From Microbacterium marinilacus (GTDB lineage: Bacteria; Actinomycetota; Actinomycetes; Actinomycetales; Microbacteriaceae): a stretch of DNA of 64,000 nucleotides. Shown piece after piece: positions 50,722-59,443 of the stretch. The number at the start of each line of letters is the position of its first letter. Position 1 is the stretch's first letter. A program made the position numbers and the translations under genes. The notes beneath the pieces are model-generated. The model did not search any database. It had not been told where the DNA came from and worked only from the letters and a program-made list of their open reading frames with translations. The stretch is taken from assembly GCF_019753765.1 (NCBI RefSeq), contig NZ_JAIJZW010000001.1, positions 656,575 to 720,574 of the forward strand, written 5' to 3'.

Positions 50722-51000
50722 TCAGTCGGTCGAGCGCACCGAGAGCAGCGCCCACCCGTCCGGCACCTGCGCCTCCAGTGCCGCGACGTCGGCGCCTTGG
50801 ATCTCGCGCGTCTCGCCCCAGCGCGCCATGCGGCCGACCGCCGTCAGCATCGTCGATCCCTTCGGCATGGTCACCTTGGAGTCGGTGAGCTGCCACCCCT
50901 CCGGCACCTGCGTCCTGAGCGCGTCGCCGATGGCGGCGAGGGAGTCGCCCTCCGCGGTGAGGTCCTGGGATTCGGTGGGACGAATGACGCCGATCAGCAC
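50722..51000 (-). CDS. Small conserved-type hypothetical protein
   Basis: A 92-aa cytoplasmic protein that I do not recognise. It has an alternating helix/strand pattern with two similar halves, each ending in a short segment of the type QVPEGWQLTDSKV and QVPDGWALLSVRS, which suggests an internal duplication. GTG start at 51000, eight bases after TAGACT on the minus strand. It is 32 bp after the lipoprotein gene and may be cotranscribed with it. Confidence 0.6.
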   Translation of the reverse strand: MLIGVIRPTESQDLTAEGDSLAAIGDALRTQVPEGWQLTDSKVTMPKGSTMLTAVGRMARWGETREIQGADVAALEAQVPDGWALLSVRSTD

Positions 51001-51032
51001 GGGAGTCGAGTCTACCGGCGGGGGCCGCGGCG

Positions 51033-51602
51033 TCAGCGCCAGGTGACCAGCGTGATGCCCTGCTTCGTGTCCGCGAGCAGCACGTGGTCCTCGCCGAAGG
51101 CGTAGGTCATGCCGTAGCCGTCGTCGTCGACGTGCATCGCGAGCTCGGGGTCCTCGCTGACGTAGACGTAGCCGTCCGCCTCCTCGCGCACCCAGCCCTG
51201 CTCCTCCAGGTAGGCCTGGAGCTCGGCGGCGCGCTGGGCGTCGATCGGCGCCCAGCCGTAGATCTGCACGTCGTCGGTCGCCACGTCGAGGTTGCCCCAG
51301 GTGCACTGGATGCCGCCCTCGAGCTCCTGGTCCGGGCCGACCAGGAACGGCTCCTCCTGCGACGACATCCCATAGCCCTCGAAATCGGACACGAGCGACT
51401 CGGGGATGATCGTGTCGCACGTGGGCTGGGCGTCGGGGTTCGCGGGCCCGGAGGTGGCGTCGGCGGAGGGCATGCCGGTCGGCGCCGCGTCGGGGTCGGC
51501 CGGGTCGGGGGAGCCGGCGCCGCACGATGCCAGCGCGAGCGACGCCACGGCCACCAGCAGGAGGCTCGCGGTCCGACCGCCGACGCGGCGCAGCGTCGTC
51601 AT
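51033..51602 (-). CDS. Exported lipoprotein of unknown function
   Basis: A 189-aa lipoprotein. The signal peptide TASLLLVAVASLALASC ends at the lipobox Cys (about residue 27). A Pro/Asp/Ala linker (about 30-58) is followed by a compact domain with two cysteines (QPTCDTIIPES, IQCTWGN) likely to be disulfide-bonded, and strands such as VYVSEDPELAMHVDDDGYGM. No family recognised. Its ATG overlaps the stop of the inositol-phosphatase-like gene. Confidence 0.75.
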   Translation of the reverse strand: MTTLRRVGGRTASLLLVAVASLALASCGAGSPDPADPDAAPTGMPSADATSGPANPDAQPTCDTIIPESLVSDFEGYGMSSQEEPFLVGPDQELEGGIQCTWGNLDVATDDVQIYGWAPIDAQRAAELQAYLEEQGWVREEADGYVYVSEDPELAMHVDDDGYGMTYAFGEDHVLLADTKQGITLVTWR

Positions 51603-52459
51603 CGGGGGCCCGTGTCCGGAGAGGCCGGGCTGTGCAGCACGTCGAGGATCGCGTCGTGCAGCACGCCGTTCGTCGCGACCGCCGATCCCGCCGCGATCGT
51701 CGGCGTGCCGTCGAACGAGGAGAACCGGCCGCCGGCGGCGGTGACGATCGCCGCCGCCGCCGCGAGGTCGTACTCCTTCACGTCGAACTCGCCGACCATC
51801 TCGAGCCGCCCCTCGGCGAGCAGCATGTACGACCAGATGTCGCCGTACGCGCGGTCCCGCCAGACGCGCCGGGTCAGTGCGACGAGGGCGTCGAGCCGGC
51901 CCGCGCCGTCCCACTGCGCGATGCTCTGGAAGCTGACGCTCGCGTCGTCGAGCGTCGCGACGTCCGACACGCGGATCGGGCGGGGCTCGCCGCCCGGGGC
52001 GCTGGTCCAGGCGCCGAGGCCCTCCGCGCCCCACCAGCGCCGACCGAGCGCCGGCGAGCTGACCACGCCGAGACGCATCGTGCCGTCGATCTGCAGGCCG
52101 ATCATCGTGCCCCACACCGGCACGCCGCGCAGGAAGTTGGCCGTCCCGTCGATCGGGTCGATGATCCACCGGCGCGACGACGCGTCGGCGGAGCCCGCCG
52201 CGTCGTCCGATCCGTACTCCTCGCCGAGCACGCCGTCCTCGGGACGCCGCTCGGCCAGGAGCCGGCGCACGGCGCGCTCCGCCGCGAGGTCGGAGTCGGT
52301 GACGTGCGTGCTGTCGGCCTTGCGGGACACGTCGAGGTCGGCCGCGTCGAAGCGCGGCAGGGTCTGGGCATCGGCGGCGTCCGCGAGGTCGAGCGCGAGG
52401 CGCAGGTCCGCGCCGAGATCGCCCTGGGAGACCGGGGACGTGGGCGCGGCGGGATTCAC
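51599..52459 (-). CDS. Inositol-monophosphatase-family enzyme (HisN/IMPase-like)
   Basis: A 286-aa Mg2+-dependent phosphatase. Metal sites: LGEEYGSD (Glu), IDPIDGTANF (the DPIDGT signature) and EYDLAAAAAIVTAAGG near the C-terminus. In actinobacteria this type serves as histidinol-phosphate phosphatase (HisN) or as inositol-1-phosphatase; the sequence alone does not decide, and no his gene is nearby. The GTG start at 52459 is six bases after TATCCT. It is the first gene of an operon with the lipoprotein. Confidence 0.87.
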   Translation of the reverse strand: MNPAAPTSPVSQGDLGADLRLALDLADAADAQTLPRFDAADLDVSRKADSTHVTDSDLAAERAVRRLLAERRPEDGVLGEEYGSDDAAGSADASSRRWIIDPIDGTANFLRGVPVWGTMIGLQIDGTMRLGVVSSPALGRRWWGAEGLGAWTSAPGGEPRPIRVSDVATLDDASVSFQSIAQWDGAGRLDALVALTRRVWRDRAYGDIWSYMLLAEGRLEMVGEFDVKEYDLAAAAAIVTAAGGRFSSFDGTPTIAAGSAVATNGVLHDAILDVLHSPASPDTGPR

Positions 52460-52465
52460 GGGATC

Positions 52466-52471
52466 AGGATA
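52466..52471 (-). promoter_or_regulatory. -10 hexamer of IMPase-family gene
   Basis: TATCCT on the minus strand, 6 bases before GTG 52459; it fixes the start. Confidence 0.5.
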
Positions 52472-52554
52472 CCGGCGGACCGTGCGGTGACCCGGCGGCG
52501 CTCGCGCGCATGTCGCGACCGGACACGCCCGAGTCGTGCGCCGGGCCGCGCCGA

Positions 52555-52584
52555 TTGGCGCGACGGCGACCCGCCTGGTAACGT
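52555..52584 (+). promoter_or_regulatory. Promoter of tRNA-Lys
   Basis: TTGGCG, 18 bases, TAACGT, about 42 bases before the mature tRNA. Confidence 0.65.
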
Positions 52585-52626
52585 AGTCCCTCGGTTCGAG
52601 AGAGCGAGAAATCCTCTCCGCACCAT

Positions 52627-52702
52627 GCACCTCTAGCTCAATCGGCAGAGCAACTGACTCTTAATCAGTGGGTTCTGGGTTCAAGTCCCAGGGGGTGCAC
52701 CA
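52627..52702 (+). tRNA. tRNA-Lys (CUU)
   Basis: Acceptor GCACCTC/GGGGTGC, anticodon stem ACTGA/TCAGT with loop CTCTTAA (anticodon CTT), T-arm CTGGG-TTCAAGT-CCCAG, and an encoded CCA at 52700-52702. Confidence 0.96.
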
Positions 52703-52706
52703 TCAG

Positions 52707-52743
52707 CCAGACGGCCCGTCCTCCTCGGAGGCGGGCCGTCTGG
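52707..52743 (+). terminator. Hairpin terminator after tRNA-Lys
   Basis: 12-bp stem CCAGACGGCCCG (52707-52718) with its complement (52732-52743); the loop can pair further (TCCTCC/GGAGG). No long T-run. Confidence 0.65.
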
Positions 52744-52831
52744 CGTTCGGGGACGAATGCGCCCACGGGACCGACATCGGCTGATAGACAGAGCGGGGCC
52801 GGCACTGCGTCGCCCGGAGGGGAGATCGGTC

Positions 52832-53488
52832 ATGGGGTTCTGGGCGGAGGACGCGCCGTGGGGATCGCCGGTCGACCCGACCATCCCGCTGCCCCCGTTC
52901 GAGGACGAGGGCGCGCACGCGGCGTATGCGCGGAAGCTCCAGCTCCACCTGGCCCTCGTCGACGGCGGGGCCCCCTCGCTGTCCACCGTCGCGCTGTCGC
53001 TCGCGCTCGAACGCCCGAGACGGCGGCCCGACGATCGGGACACGCAGTGGCTCACGCCGCTCGAGCTCTCGGTCAGCCTGACGAGCTGGTTCCCCGCGCC
53101 GTGGACGCCCGACGCTCTCGCACGGTCGCTGCGTCCTCGATCGGGTGCTCCGACGCGGGGCAGCGCCGGCGAGTGGCGCTGGCTCGACGACCCGGACTTC
53201 CTCGCCGCGCCGGACGGGGGCGCGGGCTGGCGCATCGTCCGCAGCGAGAGGGGCACGCGGACGCCGGAGGGACTCGTGGACGATCGCGACCTCGTCGTCC
53301 TCTGGATGGCCCACTTCCGCGGCAAGTTCGCCTTCCCGCTGGGGCACGGACGGGACGCCGACGAGGTCAGGCGGCTCGCGGTCGCCTCCGCGGCGGTCGT
53401 CGAGGCCGATGAGAAGGACGCGGCGTATCCGTACCGATCGTCGTGGCGGGACGAGCGCGACGCCGCCCTCACCGAGGCGCGCCGGTAG
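52832..53488 (+). CDS. Hypothetical protein
   Basis: A 218-aa soluble protein I do not recognise; no signal peptide or membrane helix. Notable are a Trp/Pro-rich N-terminus (GFWAEDAPWG), PLELSVSLTSWFPAPWTPDAL, WRWLDDPDFLAAPDGGAGW and VLWMAHFRGKFAFPLGHG. ATG at 52832 with GGAGGGGAGA upstream. It stands between tRNA-Lys and the regulator pair, on its own. Confidence 0.65.
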   Translation: MGFWAEDAPWGSPVDPTIPLPPFEDEGAHAAYARKLQLHLALVDGGAPSLSTVALSLALERPRRRPDDRDTQWLTPLELSVSLTSWFPAPWTPDALARSLRPRSGAPTRGSAGEWRWLDDPDFLAAPDGGAGWRIVRSERGTRTPEGLVDDRDLVVLWMAHFRGKFAFPLGHGRDADEVRRLAVASAAVVEADEKDAAYPYRSSWRDERDAALTEARR

Positions 53489-53676
53489 CGTTCCACCCGT
53501 CGCGGGGCGCGCGTTCGCTCGACCGGCAGTCTGCCGGTGGCGAGGGGATCCTCCGTCGCATCGCCTCCCGGAGACCGAGGTTTTCTCGTCCGATCAGCCG
53601 ATCGTCGGACACAATGGCATCTCGGGCATCAGCCGGCGCCGGCCACGCGTGCCTTCGGACGAGAGATGTGGATCGC

Positions 53677-55221
53677 ATGGCGCAGCAGGCGGAGGACCCG
53701 CGGGTCAGCGCGATCTTCCGCGCCCTCGCCGCCGGCGACCACGAGCGTGCCATCGCGCTCGCCGAGCGGCACTGGTCGTTCCTGTCCAGCTTCCGCGGAG
53801 AGGTGCGCCGCGCCGTCGCCGACGAGGTGCTGCGCGCGCACCCCTCCTGGGCGGTCGTCAGGCAGGGACTCAGGCACGCGGCGCTCGGGCGGCTGCGGCC
53901 GACGGTATGGGTCGCCCCCGACCTGCCGCTGCCACCGGGGTCCTCCGCCAACGAGCGGATCGTCGCGCTGACGGCGCGGGCGATGGCGGCACGGTCCCGC
54001 GGACGGCTCGACGAGGCCCTGGGCCTGACGGCCCAGGCGCGACAGCTGCTGCGGGCGGCCACGCCCCGCGACCTCGAGGGAGGGCGTTTCAATCTCGCGG
54101 AGGTCCACCAGGAATGGGCGCAGATCTCGGCGTTCGCGGGGCACGCCGACGACGCCGTCGTGCTGTTCGAGCGCGCGTTCTCCCTCGCGACGGAGCTCCG
54201 TCACCCGCGCGCGGCGATGGATGCCGCGGCGGAGCTCGCCTGGCTCGCCGCCGTGTCGGGCCGGCGGGGCGCGTCGCTCGGCTGGCTCCTGCGCCTCGAG
54301 CAGCTGAGAGCGGATCAGCCGGACGTGCGGGGCACCCGTGAGTCCGATCGCATCGCGCGAGCGCTGCTGCTGCTCGACGAGCTCGATCTGGCCGGGGCGC
54401 GGTCCGAGCTCGCGGCGATCGAGGACGCCCGTGAGCACGAGCTGCTGCGGCGCGCGCTGGGCGCGCTGGTGGACGCGCACGATCCGCTGTGCGACCCCGA
54501 CACCGCTCTGGCGCACCTGAACGGGGAGATCGAGGCGGTCTACGACGGCTGGACGAGCGCTCGGCTCAACGCCGTCGTCCTCGGGGCGGCACGGTCGCGC
54601 CTTCTGCAGCGGTCGGGACAGCCGGAACGCGCGCTGCGGGCGCTTCCCGACGCTCAGCCGTCGCAGGAGCTGAGCTTCGAGGCGGGGCGCGCGGCCTCGC
54701 TCCTGCATCTGCTCGGGGAGCACGAGCGCGCGTCGTCGCTCACGTCCCGCATCCTCGCAGCGCCGACGCTGTCGCCGCGGGTGCGCGCCGACGCCCTGGT
54801 GGCCCGCGCGGCGATCGAGCTGCGGCGCGGGGACGACGGCCGCGCGGCCGAGACCTTCTCGCGCGCGCTGCGGGTGATCGACGAGCACCGCCTGCTCGTC
54901 GCGCTGACGATCGTGCCCGCCGACGAGCTGCGGGCGCTGGGCGCCGTGCTGCCTGCCGCCGACCCGGGGGCGAGGCTGGCGCGACACGTCGTGGACACCT
55001 CCGTGGCGTTCCCGTCGGCCGGCCTCGATCATCGGCTCACTGCGCGGGAACGGACGGTGCTCTCGCTTCTCGCGGGCGGCCTCACCGTGGTCGAGGCGGC
55101 TGCGCGGCTCACGGTGTCGGCGAACACCGTGAAGACGCAGGTGCGCTCGCTGTACCGCAAGCTGGGCGTGCACGACCGCCAGGGGCTGTCGGTCGTGGCG
55201 CGGACGCGAGGACTCCTGTGA
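53677..55221 (+). CDS. LuxR-type regulator with TPR-like helical body (paralogue 1)
   Basis: A 514-aa protein. Residues 1-440 form a helical repeat array (paired helices such as RSRGRLDEALGLTAQARQLL and HADDAVVLFERAFSLATEL), probably a TPR-like sensor or interaction platform. The last 65 residues are a LuxR/GerE DNA-binding domain (LTARERTVLSLLAGGLTVVE, VSANTVKTQVRSLYRKLGV). Unlike MalT/LAL proteins there is no P-loop ATPase. ATG at 53677 (GTG 53668 is an alternative). Its stop overlaps the start of the second regulator, which has exactly the same length and layout. Confidence 0.82.
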   Translation: MAQQAEDPRVSAIFRALAAGDHERAIALAERHWSFLSSFRGEVRRAVADEVLRAHPSWAVVRQGLRHAALGRLRPTVWVAPDLPLPPGSSANERIVALTARAMAARSRGRLDEALGLTAQARQLLRAATPRDLEGGRFNLAEVHQEWAQISAFAGHADDAVVLFERAFSLATELRHPRAAMDAAAELAWLAAVSGRRGASLGWLLRLEQLRADQPDVRGTRESDRIARALLLLDELDLAGARSELAAIEDAREHELLRRALGALVDAHDPLCDPDTALAHLNGEIEAVYDGWTSARLNAVVLGAARSRLLQRSGQPERALRALPDAQPSQELSFEAGRAASLLHLLGEHERASSLTSRILAAPTLSPRVRADALVARAAIELRRGDDGRAAETFSRALRVIDEHRLLVALTIVPADELRALGAVLPAADPGARLARHVVDTSVAFPSAGLDHRLTARERTVLSLLAGGLTVVEAAARLTVSANTVKTQVRSLYRKLGVHDRQGLSVVARTRGLL

Positions 55222-56762
55222 ACGGACCGGCAGCCGGGGTGCTCGGCGGCGTGTACCTCGCGCTGGCGGACTCCCAGTGGGACCGCGCGGTCGCGCTCGC
55301 GGAGGCCGACTGGGACGTCCTCCGAGCCGCCCACGTCGCGGTCCTGCGGGCGGTGGCGGAGGCCGTCCCCCCGCATCTCCTCTCCGGGCGGCCGCGGTGG
55401 GACGGGCTCCAGCTGCTCGGTCGCCGCCGTCTGTCCGCACCGCCCGGCGCGCTCGATGCCGCGGTCGACGACGCCGGCTGGCGGGAGATCGCGGAGCTCA
55501 CCGCACGCAGCCGCTCCGCGCGCGTCGCGGGGGAGATCGCGGTCGCCGTCGAGAGCGCTTTCGCGGCGAGGGACGCGTTCCATCGGATCTCCGGCCGCGG
55601 GGAGGTGCCGTCGTTCGCGCCGCGGCTCATGTTCGAGTGGGCGCTCGCCTTCGTGGTGGGCGGCCCCATGCCGCACACGGGGTGGGACACGCAACCGGAG
55701 GAGCAGCTCGACGAGGCGTTCTCCTGGGCCCTCGCCCGCGACGACCATGAGACGGCCGCGCGGGCAGCGGCGGAGATGGCCTGGCTGCAGGCGTTCGCGG
55801 GGCGCTCCGGCGCCGCGGCGCAGTGGATCGAGCGCGCCAAGATCCTGGGGCGGATCGATGCGGAGCACGGCGCAGGAGCGTCCCCCATACGCATCGCGCA
55901 GTCGATGCGTCGCGGCGATCGACTCGACTTCGCCGGCGCGCTCGAGGCGCTCTCGTCGCTCTCGGGGGACCACCTGTTCGATCACCGGATCCTCGCGGCG
56001 AGTGCCGGTTCCATGTACGCGATCCACCTCGGCGGGGACGACGCGGAGCGCGCGGACGAGCGGCTGCGGCGCGTCTGCGAGGTGTCGCCGAGGGCGCTGC
56101 TGGGCGCTCCGCTCAATCGCGCCGCGCTGGCGTACGCGGAGTCGTATCGGCTGGTGCTCGACGGACGTCCCGCTCAGGCGCTGAGCGTCCTCGACGGGGA
56201 GCCGGGCCGGCGGCCGGCGTTCGTCGAGGCGCGTCGCGCGTCGGCTCTGCTGCATCGCGGCGACGGTCAGGCGGCCGAGCTCGCCGCGATCATGGCGTAC
56301 GAAGCCGGCGCGGTGATGCCGCGATTCGCGGTCGAGGCGCTCGCGGTGCTCGCGGTCGTGAAGCTGCGCAGCGGATCGCGTGACGCCGCCCGGCAGGTGT
56401 TCGGGCGCGCGGTCGACCTCGCGGACCGTCATCGGCTGCCGGCCGCGCTAGGGCTCGTCTCACAAGACGAGCTGGCCGCGCTGGCGGCGCTGGTCGGGCG
56501 CGCCGACAGCCCGTCGCTCAACGCGATGCACAGCCCGCGCATGCGCCGCCCGACGCTCGCTCACGTGTTCGTGCCGTTGACGCCGCAGGAGCGGAGGGTC
56601 ACGCAGACGATCGGCTCGGGGCTGTCCGTGCGCCAGGCGGCGGAGCGGCTCGCCGTCTCGGAGAACACCGTCAAGACGCAGCTGCAGGCCGTCTATCGGA
56701 AGCTCGGCGTCACGAGGCGCTCCGAGCTCGTCGCGGCCGCTCGCGAGCACGGCCTGCTCTGA
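55218..56762 (+). CDS. LuxR-type regulator with TPR-like helical body (paralogue 2)
   Basis: A 514-aa paralogue of the preceding protein, from an evident tandem duplication. It has a helical repeat body (EIAVAVESAFAARDAFHRI, HETAARAAAEMAWLQAFAG) and a C-terminal LuxR domain (LTPQERRVTQTIGSGLSVRQ, VSENTVKTQLQAVYRKLGV). Identity outside the DNA-binding end looks low, so the duplication is old and the inputs may differ. GTG start overlaps the upstream stop. The two could form a heterodimer. Target genes are unknown; the neighbouring gene at 52832 is one candidate. Confidence 0.82.
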   Translation: MNGPAAGVLGGVYLALADSQWDRAVALAEADWDVLRAAHVAVLRAVAEAVPPHLLSGRPRWDGLQLLGRRRLSAPPGALDAAVDDAGWREIAELTARSRSARVAGEIAVAVESAFAARDAFHRISGRGEVPSFAPRLMFEWALAFVVGGPMPHTGWDTQPEEQLDEAFSWALARDDHETAARAAAEMAWLQAFAGRSGAAAQWIERAKILGRIDAEHGAGASPIRIAQSMRRGDRLDFAGALEALSSLSGDHLFDHRILAASAGSMYAIHLGGDDAERADERLRRVCEVSPRALLGAPLNRAALAYAESYRLVLDGRPAQALSVLDGEPGRRPAFVEARRASALLHRGDGQAAELAAIMAYEAGAVMPRFAVEALAVLAVVKLRSGSRDAARQVFGRAVDLADRHRLPAALGLVSQDELAALAALVGRADSPSLNAMHSPRMRRPTLAHVFVPLTPQERRVTQTIGSGLSVRQAAERLAVSENTVKTQLQAVYRKLGVTRRSELVAAAREHGLL

Positions 56763-56763
56763 G

Positions 56764-56785
56764 CCGCGGGCTCACGGGCCCGCGG
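56764..56785. terminator. Bidirectional hairpin between convergent regulators
   Basis: CCGCGGGC (56764-56771), loop TCACGG, GCCCGCGG (56778-56785); directly after one stop and directly before the other. Confidence 0.6.
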
Positions 56786-57415
56786 TCACTCGTCGGCGAT
56801 GTCGAACTGCGCGCGGATGATGCGCTCGCCGGCGTCCGCATCGCCCTCGAGCATCGCGTCGCGCAGCTCGCGGTAGCTCTCGGCGAGCTCGCCGGGGCCG
56901 TCGAACGGCAGCGGGATGACCCCGAGGTTGCGTTGGATCGCGATGCCGATGTCGCCCGACATCGTCGAGACGAAGGCGTTGTCGGCGAGGTCGACCAGCA
57001 GCGACTGCAGCTCCCGCCGGGCGGCGCCGGTGCCGCCGCCCGCGTCCAGGCGGGTGATGATCGCGTCGATCGCGTGCGACGACTCGAGACGCGCGGTGCG
57101 ATCCATCCTGGCCAGCGCGATGCGCACGAGCGAGATCATGTAGTGGCCGGAGAACTGTCGCGTCGCGTGCGCGATCCTCGGCGACACCTCGGTCACGCGC
57201 GTGTAGCGGCTCGCCGCCGTCTCGATCAGCCCGACCCGCTGCAGTCGCTGCAGCGCCTCGCGCACCGGCATGCGCGACACGCCCAGCTGCTCGGCGAGGT
57301 CGTGGTCGCGCACTCGCGATCCGGCCGGCAGCCGGCCGTCCATGATGGCCGCCGCGATGCGCTCGGCGACCATGTCGCTCAGTCGTACGGGGGTGATCTC
57401 GAGCGTCTCGATCAT
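56786..57415 (-). CDS. GntR/FadR-subfamily transcription regulator
   Basis: A 209-aa regulator. Residues 8-75 are the winged helix (MVAERIAAAIMDGRLPAGSRV, LAEQLGVSRMPVREALQRLQ). The rest is an FCD-type helical ligand domain (about 85-200), shorter than usual and missing an obvious set of three metal-binding His residues. It normally represses catabolic genes until an organic acid binds. No catabolic operon is adjacent, so the target is unknown. The 306 bp upstream hold no gene. Confidence 0.87.
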   Translation of the reverse strand: MIETLEITPVRLSDMVAERIAAAIMDGRLPAGSRVRDHDLAEQLGVSRMPVREALQRLQRVGLIETAASRYTRVTEVSPRIAHATRQFSGHYMISLVRIALARMDRTARLESSHAIDAIITRLDAGGGTGAARRELQSLLVDLADNAFVSTMSGDIGIAIQRNLGVIPLPFDGPGELAESYRELRDAMLEGDADAGERIIRAQFDIADE

Positions 57416-57721
57416 CGTCTGCTCCTTGCAATCCTGTGTGGGGAGGACCCCGGAAGGCGACGCACGGTGGTGTCAGGGATCGAGGGCACCAGGGGGTGTG
57501 CCGACCGTGGTGGCCTTCGCCGGGGTGCGCACTGTCGGGCGGACGGGGGGAGGCGGGATCGGGTGTGCCTGGTCCGGACCTACGTGCGGTGAGGCAACGA
57601 TATGCCGGGACGGCCGAATTCCGGCGACGAGGCGCGCGGTTGAGGTGCGTCGTCGCCGGATTTCACCCACCGCATCACCTGTTTGCCGGGGAGGCCGTCC
57701 AGGCGATCGCCCCGCGGGCGA
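57416..57721. other. 306-bp intergenic region
   Basis: Between GntR and MFS genes (both on the minus strand). It holds the hairpin at 57620-57660 and presumably the gntR promoter near 57420-57480. No reading frame here looks real. Confidence 0.6.
57620..57660 (-). terminator. Hairpin downstream of MFS gene
   Basis: 11-bp perfect arms TCCGGCGACGA (57620-57630) and TCGTCGCCGGA (57650-57660), extendable by AT-rich flanks, 62 bp after the MFS stop on the minus strand. The 19-base loop is long, so an operator for gntR is the alternative. Confidence 0.5.
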
Positions 57722-58954
57722 TCAAGCGGCGTCTCCGGCGCCGATCGCCGCCGCCTCCTCCAGCTCGTCGGCCACGCGCGCGTCGACCGTGCCGAGGGCG
57801 CGGCGTCCGAGCAGCAGGACGAGGGTCGCGACGAGGGCGGAGGACGCGGCGAAGAGGTAGGGCGCCGTGTCCCCGAGGGCATGGCCGAGGGCTGCAGCGA
57901 TCGGGGGCGCCGCGGCGCCGCCGAGGAACCGCACCGCCGAGTACGAGGACGACGCCACCTGGCGGGGCAGGTCCGTCGCCTCCATCACGGACTCCGTCAG
58001 GACCGTGTTGCAGATGCCGAGCAGGAGCCCGCCGACCACGATGCACGTCACGAGGGCGGATGGCGTGGACACCACGACCCCCGCGACCGCGAGGTCGGCT
58101 GCGAGCAGCGGCAGCACGACCAGGAGCACGGTCGTTCGCCGCATGAAGCGGAGCAGCAGCGGTGCGCCCCAGATGCTCGTCACGGCCAGTGCGAGGCCCC
58201 AGCCGAAGAACGTCAGCCCGATGCCGATGGCGCCGAAGCCGAGCGGGAACGGCGAGTAGGCGAGCAGCACGAAGAAAGCGATGTTGTAGAACACCGCCGT
58301 CGCCGCGAGCACGCCGAGGGCCGGGCGGCGCAGGGCACGGATCGGCGCGGCCAGGGGGATGGGGCTCGGCCGCTCGGCGGGGGAGCGCAGCAGCACGAGG
58401 ATCGCAACGAACGCGATGGCCATGAGCACCGCCACGCCGAAGAACGGCGCGCGCCAGCTCGCCTCGCCGAGGATGCCGCCCAGCAGGGGGCCGACGGCCA
58501 TGCCGAGCCCCAGGGCGGCCTCGTAGAGCACGATCGCCGCCCCGCTGCCGCCGGTGGTCGCTCCCACGATGGTCGCCAGGGCGGTCGAGATGAACAGGGC
58601 GTTGCCGAGGCCCCAGCCCGCACGGAAGCCGATGACGACGTCGACGGCGACGCTGAGCGCGCACAGCAGCGAGAAGGCGACGATGAGCGCGAGGCCCCAC
58701 AGCAGGGTCCGCTTGGCGCCGATCCGGCTCGAGATGAAGCTCGTGACGAGCATGGCCAGCCCCGTCACGACGAGATAGCTGGTGAAGAGCAGCTCGGTCT
58801 GCACCTCGGACGCGTCGAGGGCGTCGGCGATCACCGGCAGGATCGGGTCCACCAGGCCGATGCCCATGAAGGCCACGACGCAGGCGAAGGCCACCGCCCA
58901 CACCGCCATCGGCTGCCGGGTGAGAGAGCCCCCGCTGTCGTGCTCGGCGCTCAT
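57722..58954 (-). CDS. MFS transporter (12 helices, DHA1-like)
   Basis: A 410-aa membrane transporter with 12 hydrophobic helices. The N-half motif PILPVIADALDASEVQ precedes helix 2, motif A-like SSRIGAKRTLL is at about 75-85, and GLGMAVGPLLGGILG is the helix-5 motif C of drug/proton antiporters. Export of a toxic compound is likely. Its ATG overlaps the stop of the upstream marR-type gene (ATGA), the usual layout for a MarR-controlled efflux pump. Confidence 0.88.
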   Translation of the reverse strand: MSAEHDSGGSLTRQPMAVWAVAFACVVAFMGIGLVDPILPVIADALDASEVQTELLFTSYLVVTGLAMLVTSFISSRIGAKRTLLWGLALIVAFSLLCALSVAVDVVIGFRAGWGLGNALFISTALATIVGATTGGSGAAIVLYEAALGLGMAVGPLLGGILGEASWRAPFFGVAVLMAIAFVAILVLLRSPAERPSPIPLAAPIRALRRPALGVLAATAVFYNIAFFVLLAYSPFPLGFGAIGIGLTFFGWGLALAVTSIWGAPLLLRFMRRTTVLLVVLPLLAADLAVAGVVVSTPSALVTCIVVGGLLLGICNTVLTESVMEATDLPRQVASSSYSAVRFLGGAAAPPIAAALGHALGDTAPYLFAASSALVATLVLLLGRRALGTVDARVADELEEAAAIGAGDAA

Positions 58955-59430
58955 CGTGCGGTCGTCCCCTCTGCGGGGTCCGCCTCGGCACGGCCCGCGA
59001 CCGGACCGCCCGATCCCGGATCCGTCCGCTCGCCCAGCAGCCGTGCGACTGTGCGCACCGCGCCCCATTCGTCGTCGTCCAGGCCCGCGAACCGGGGCAG
59101 CAGCGCATCGACGAGCTGCAGCCGCCAGGCGGCGTAGGCCTCGTCGCCGCGCGGGGTGATGGCCGCCCGCACGGCTCTCGAGTCCTGCTCGTCGGCCGTT
59201 CGGGAGACGAGCCCGGCGTCCGCCATCGTGCCCACCAGCCTCGTCATGCCGGGCTGGGTGACGCGGCTCAGGTGCGCGAGCTCGCCGATGCGGAGGGGGC
59301 CGCGCTCGCGCAGGATGGCGAGCGTCCGCCACTGCGCCGACGGCGCCTCGTTCCGCGTCTCCAGTGCCGCGACGCGTGTCAGAGCGTGCGCGGCGACGAT
59401 CAGTTCCTCGAGGTCGGCTCCATGGTCCAT
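58951..59430 (-). CDS. MarR-family transcription regulator
   Basis: A 159-aa winged-helix repressor. QWRTLAILRERGPLRIGELA is the start of the DNA-binding domain, SRVTQPGMTRLVGTM the recognition helix, and VSRTADEQDSRAVRAAITP the wing with the conserved Asp-x-Arg. It probably represses its own operon with the MFS pump, and ligand binding releases it. The ATG at 59430 is seven bases after TAATGT, and a near-perfect palindrome at 59442-59464 lies over the promoter, a plausible operator. Confidence 0.88.
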   Translation of the reverse strand: MDHGADLEELIVAAHALTRVAALETRNEAPSAQWRTLAILRERGPLRIGELAHLSRVTQPGMTRLVGTMADAGLVSRTADEQDSRAVRAAITPRGDEAYAAWRLQLVDALLPRFAGLDDDEWGAVRTVARLLGERTDPGSGGPVAGRAEADPAEGTTAR

Positions 59431-59437
59431 GGCAACT

Positions 59438-59443
59438 ACATTA
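59438..59443 (-). promoter_or_regulatory. -10 hexamer of marR-MFS operon
   Basis: TAATGT on the minus strand, 7 bases before ATG 59430, touching the palindrome. Confidence 0.5.
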
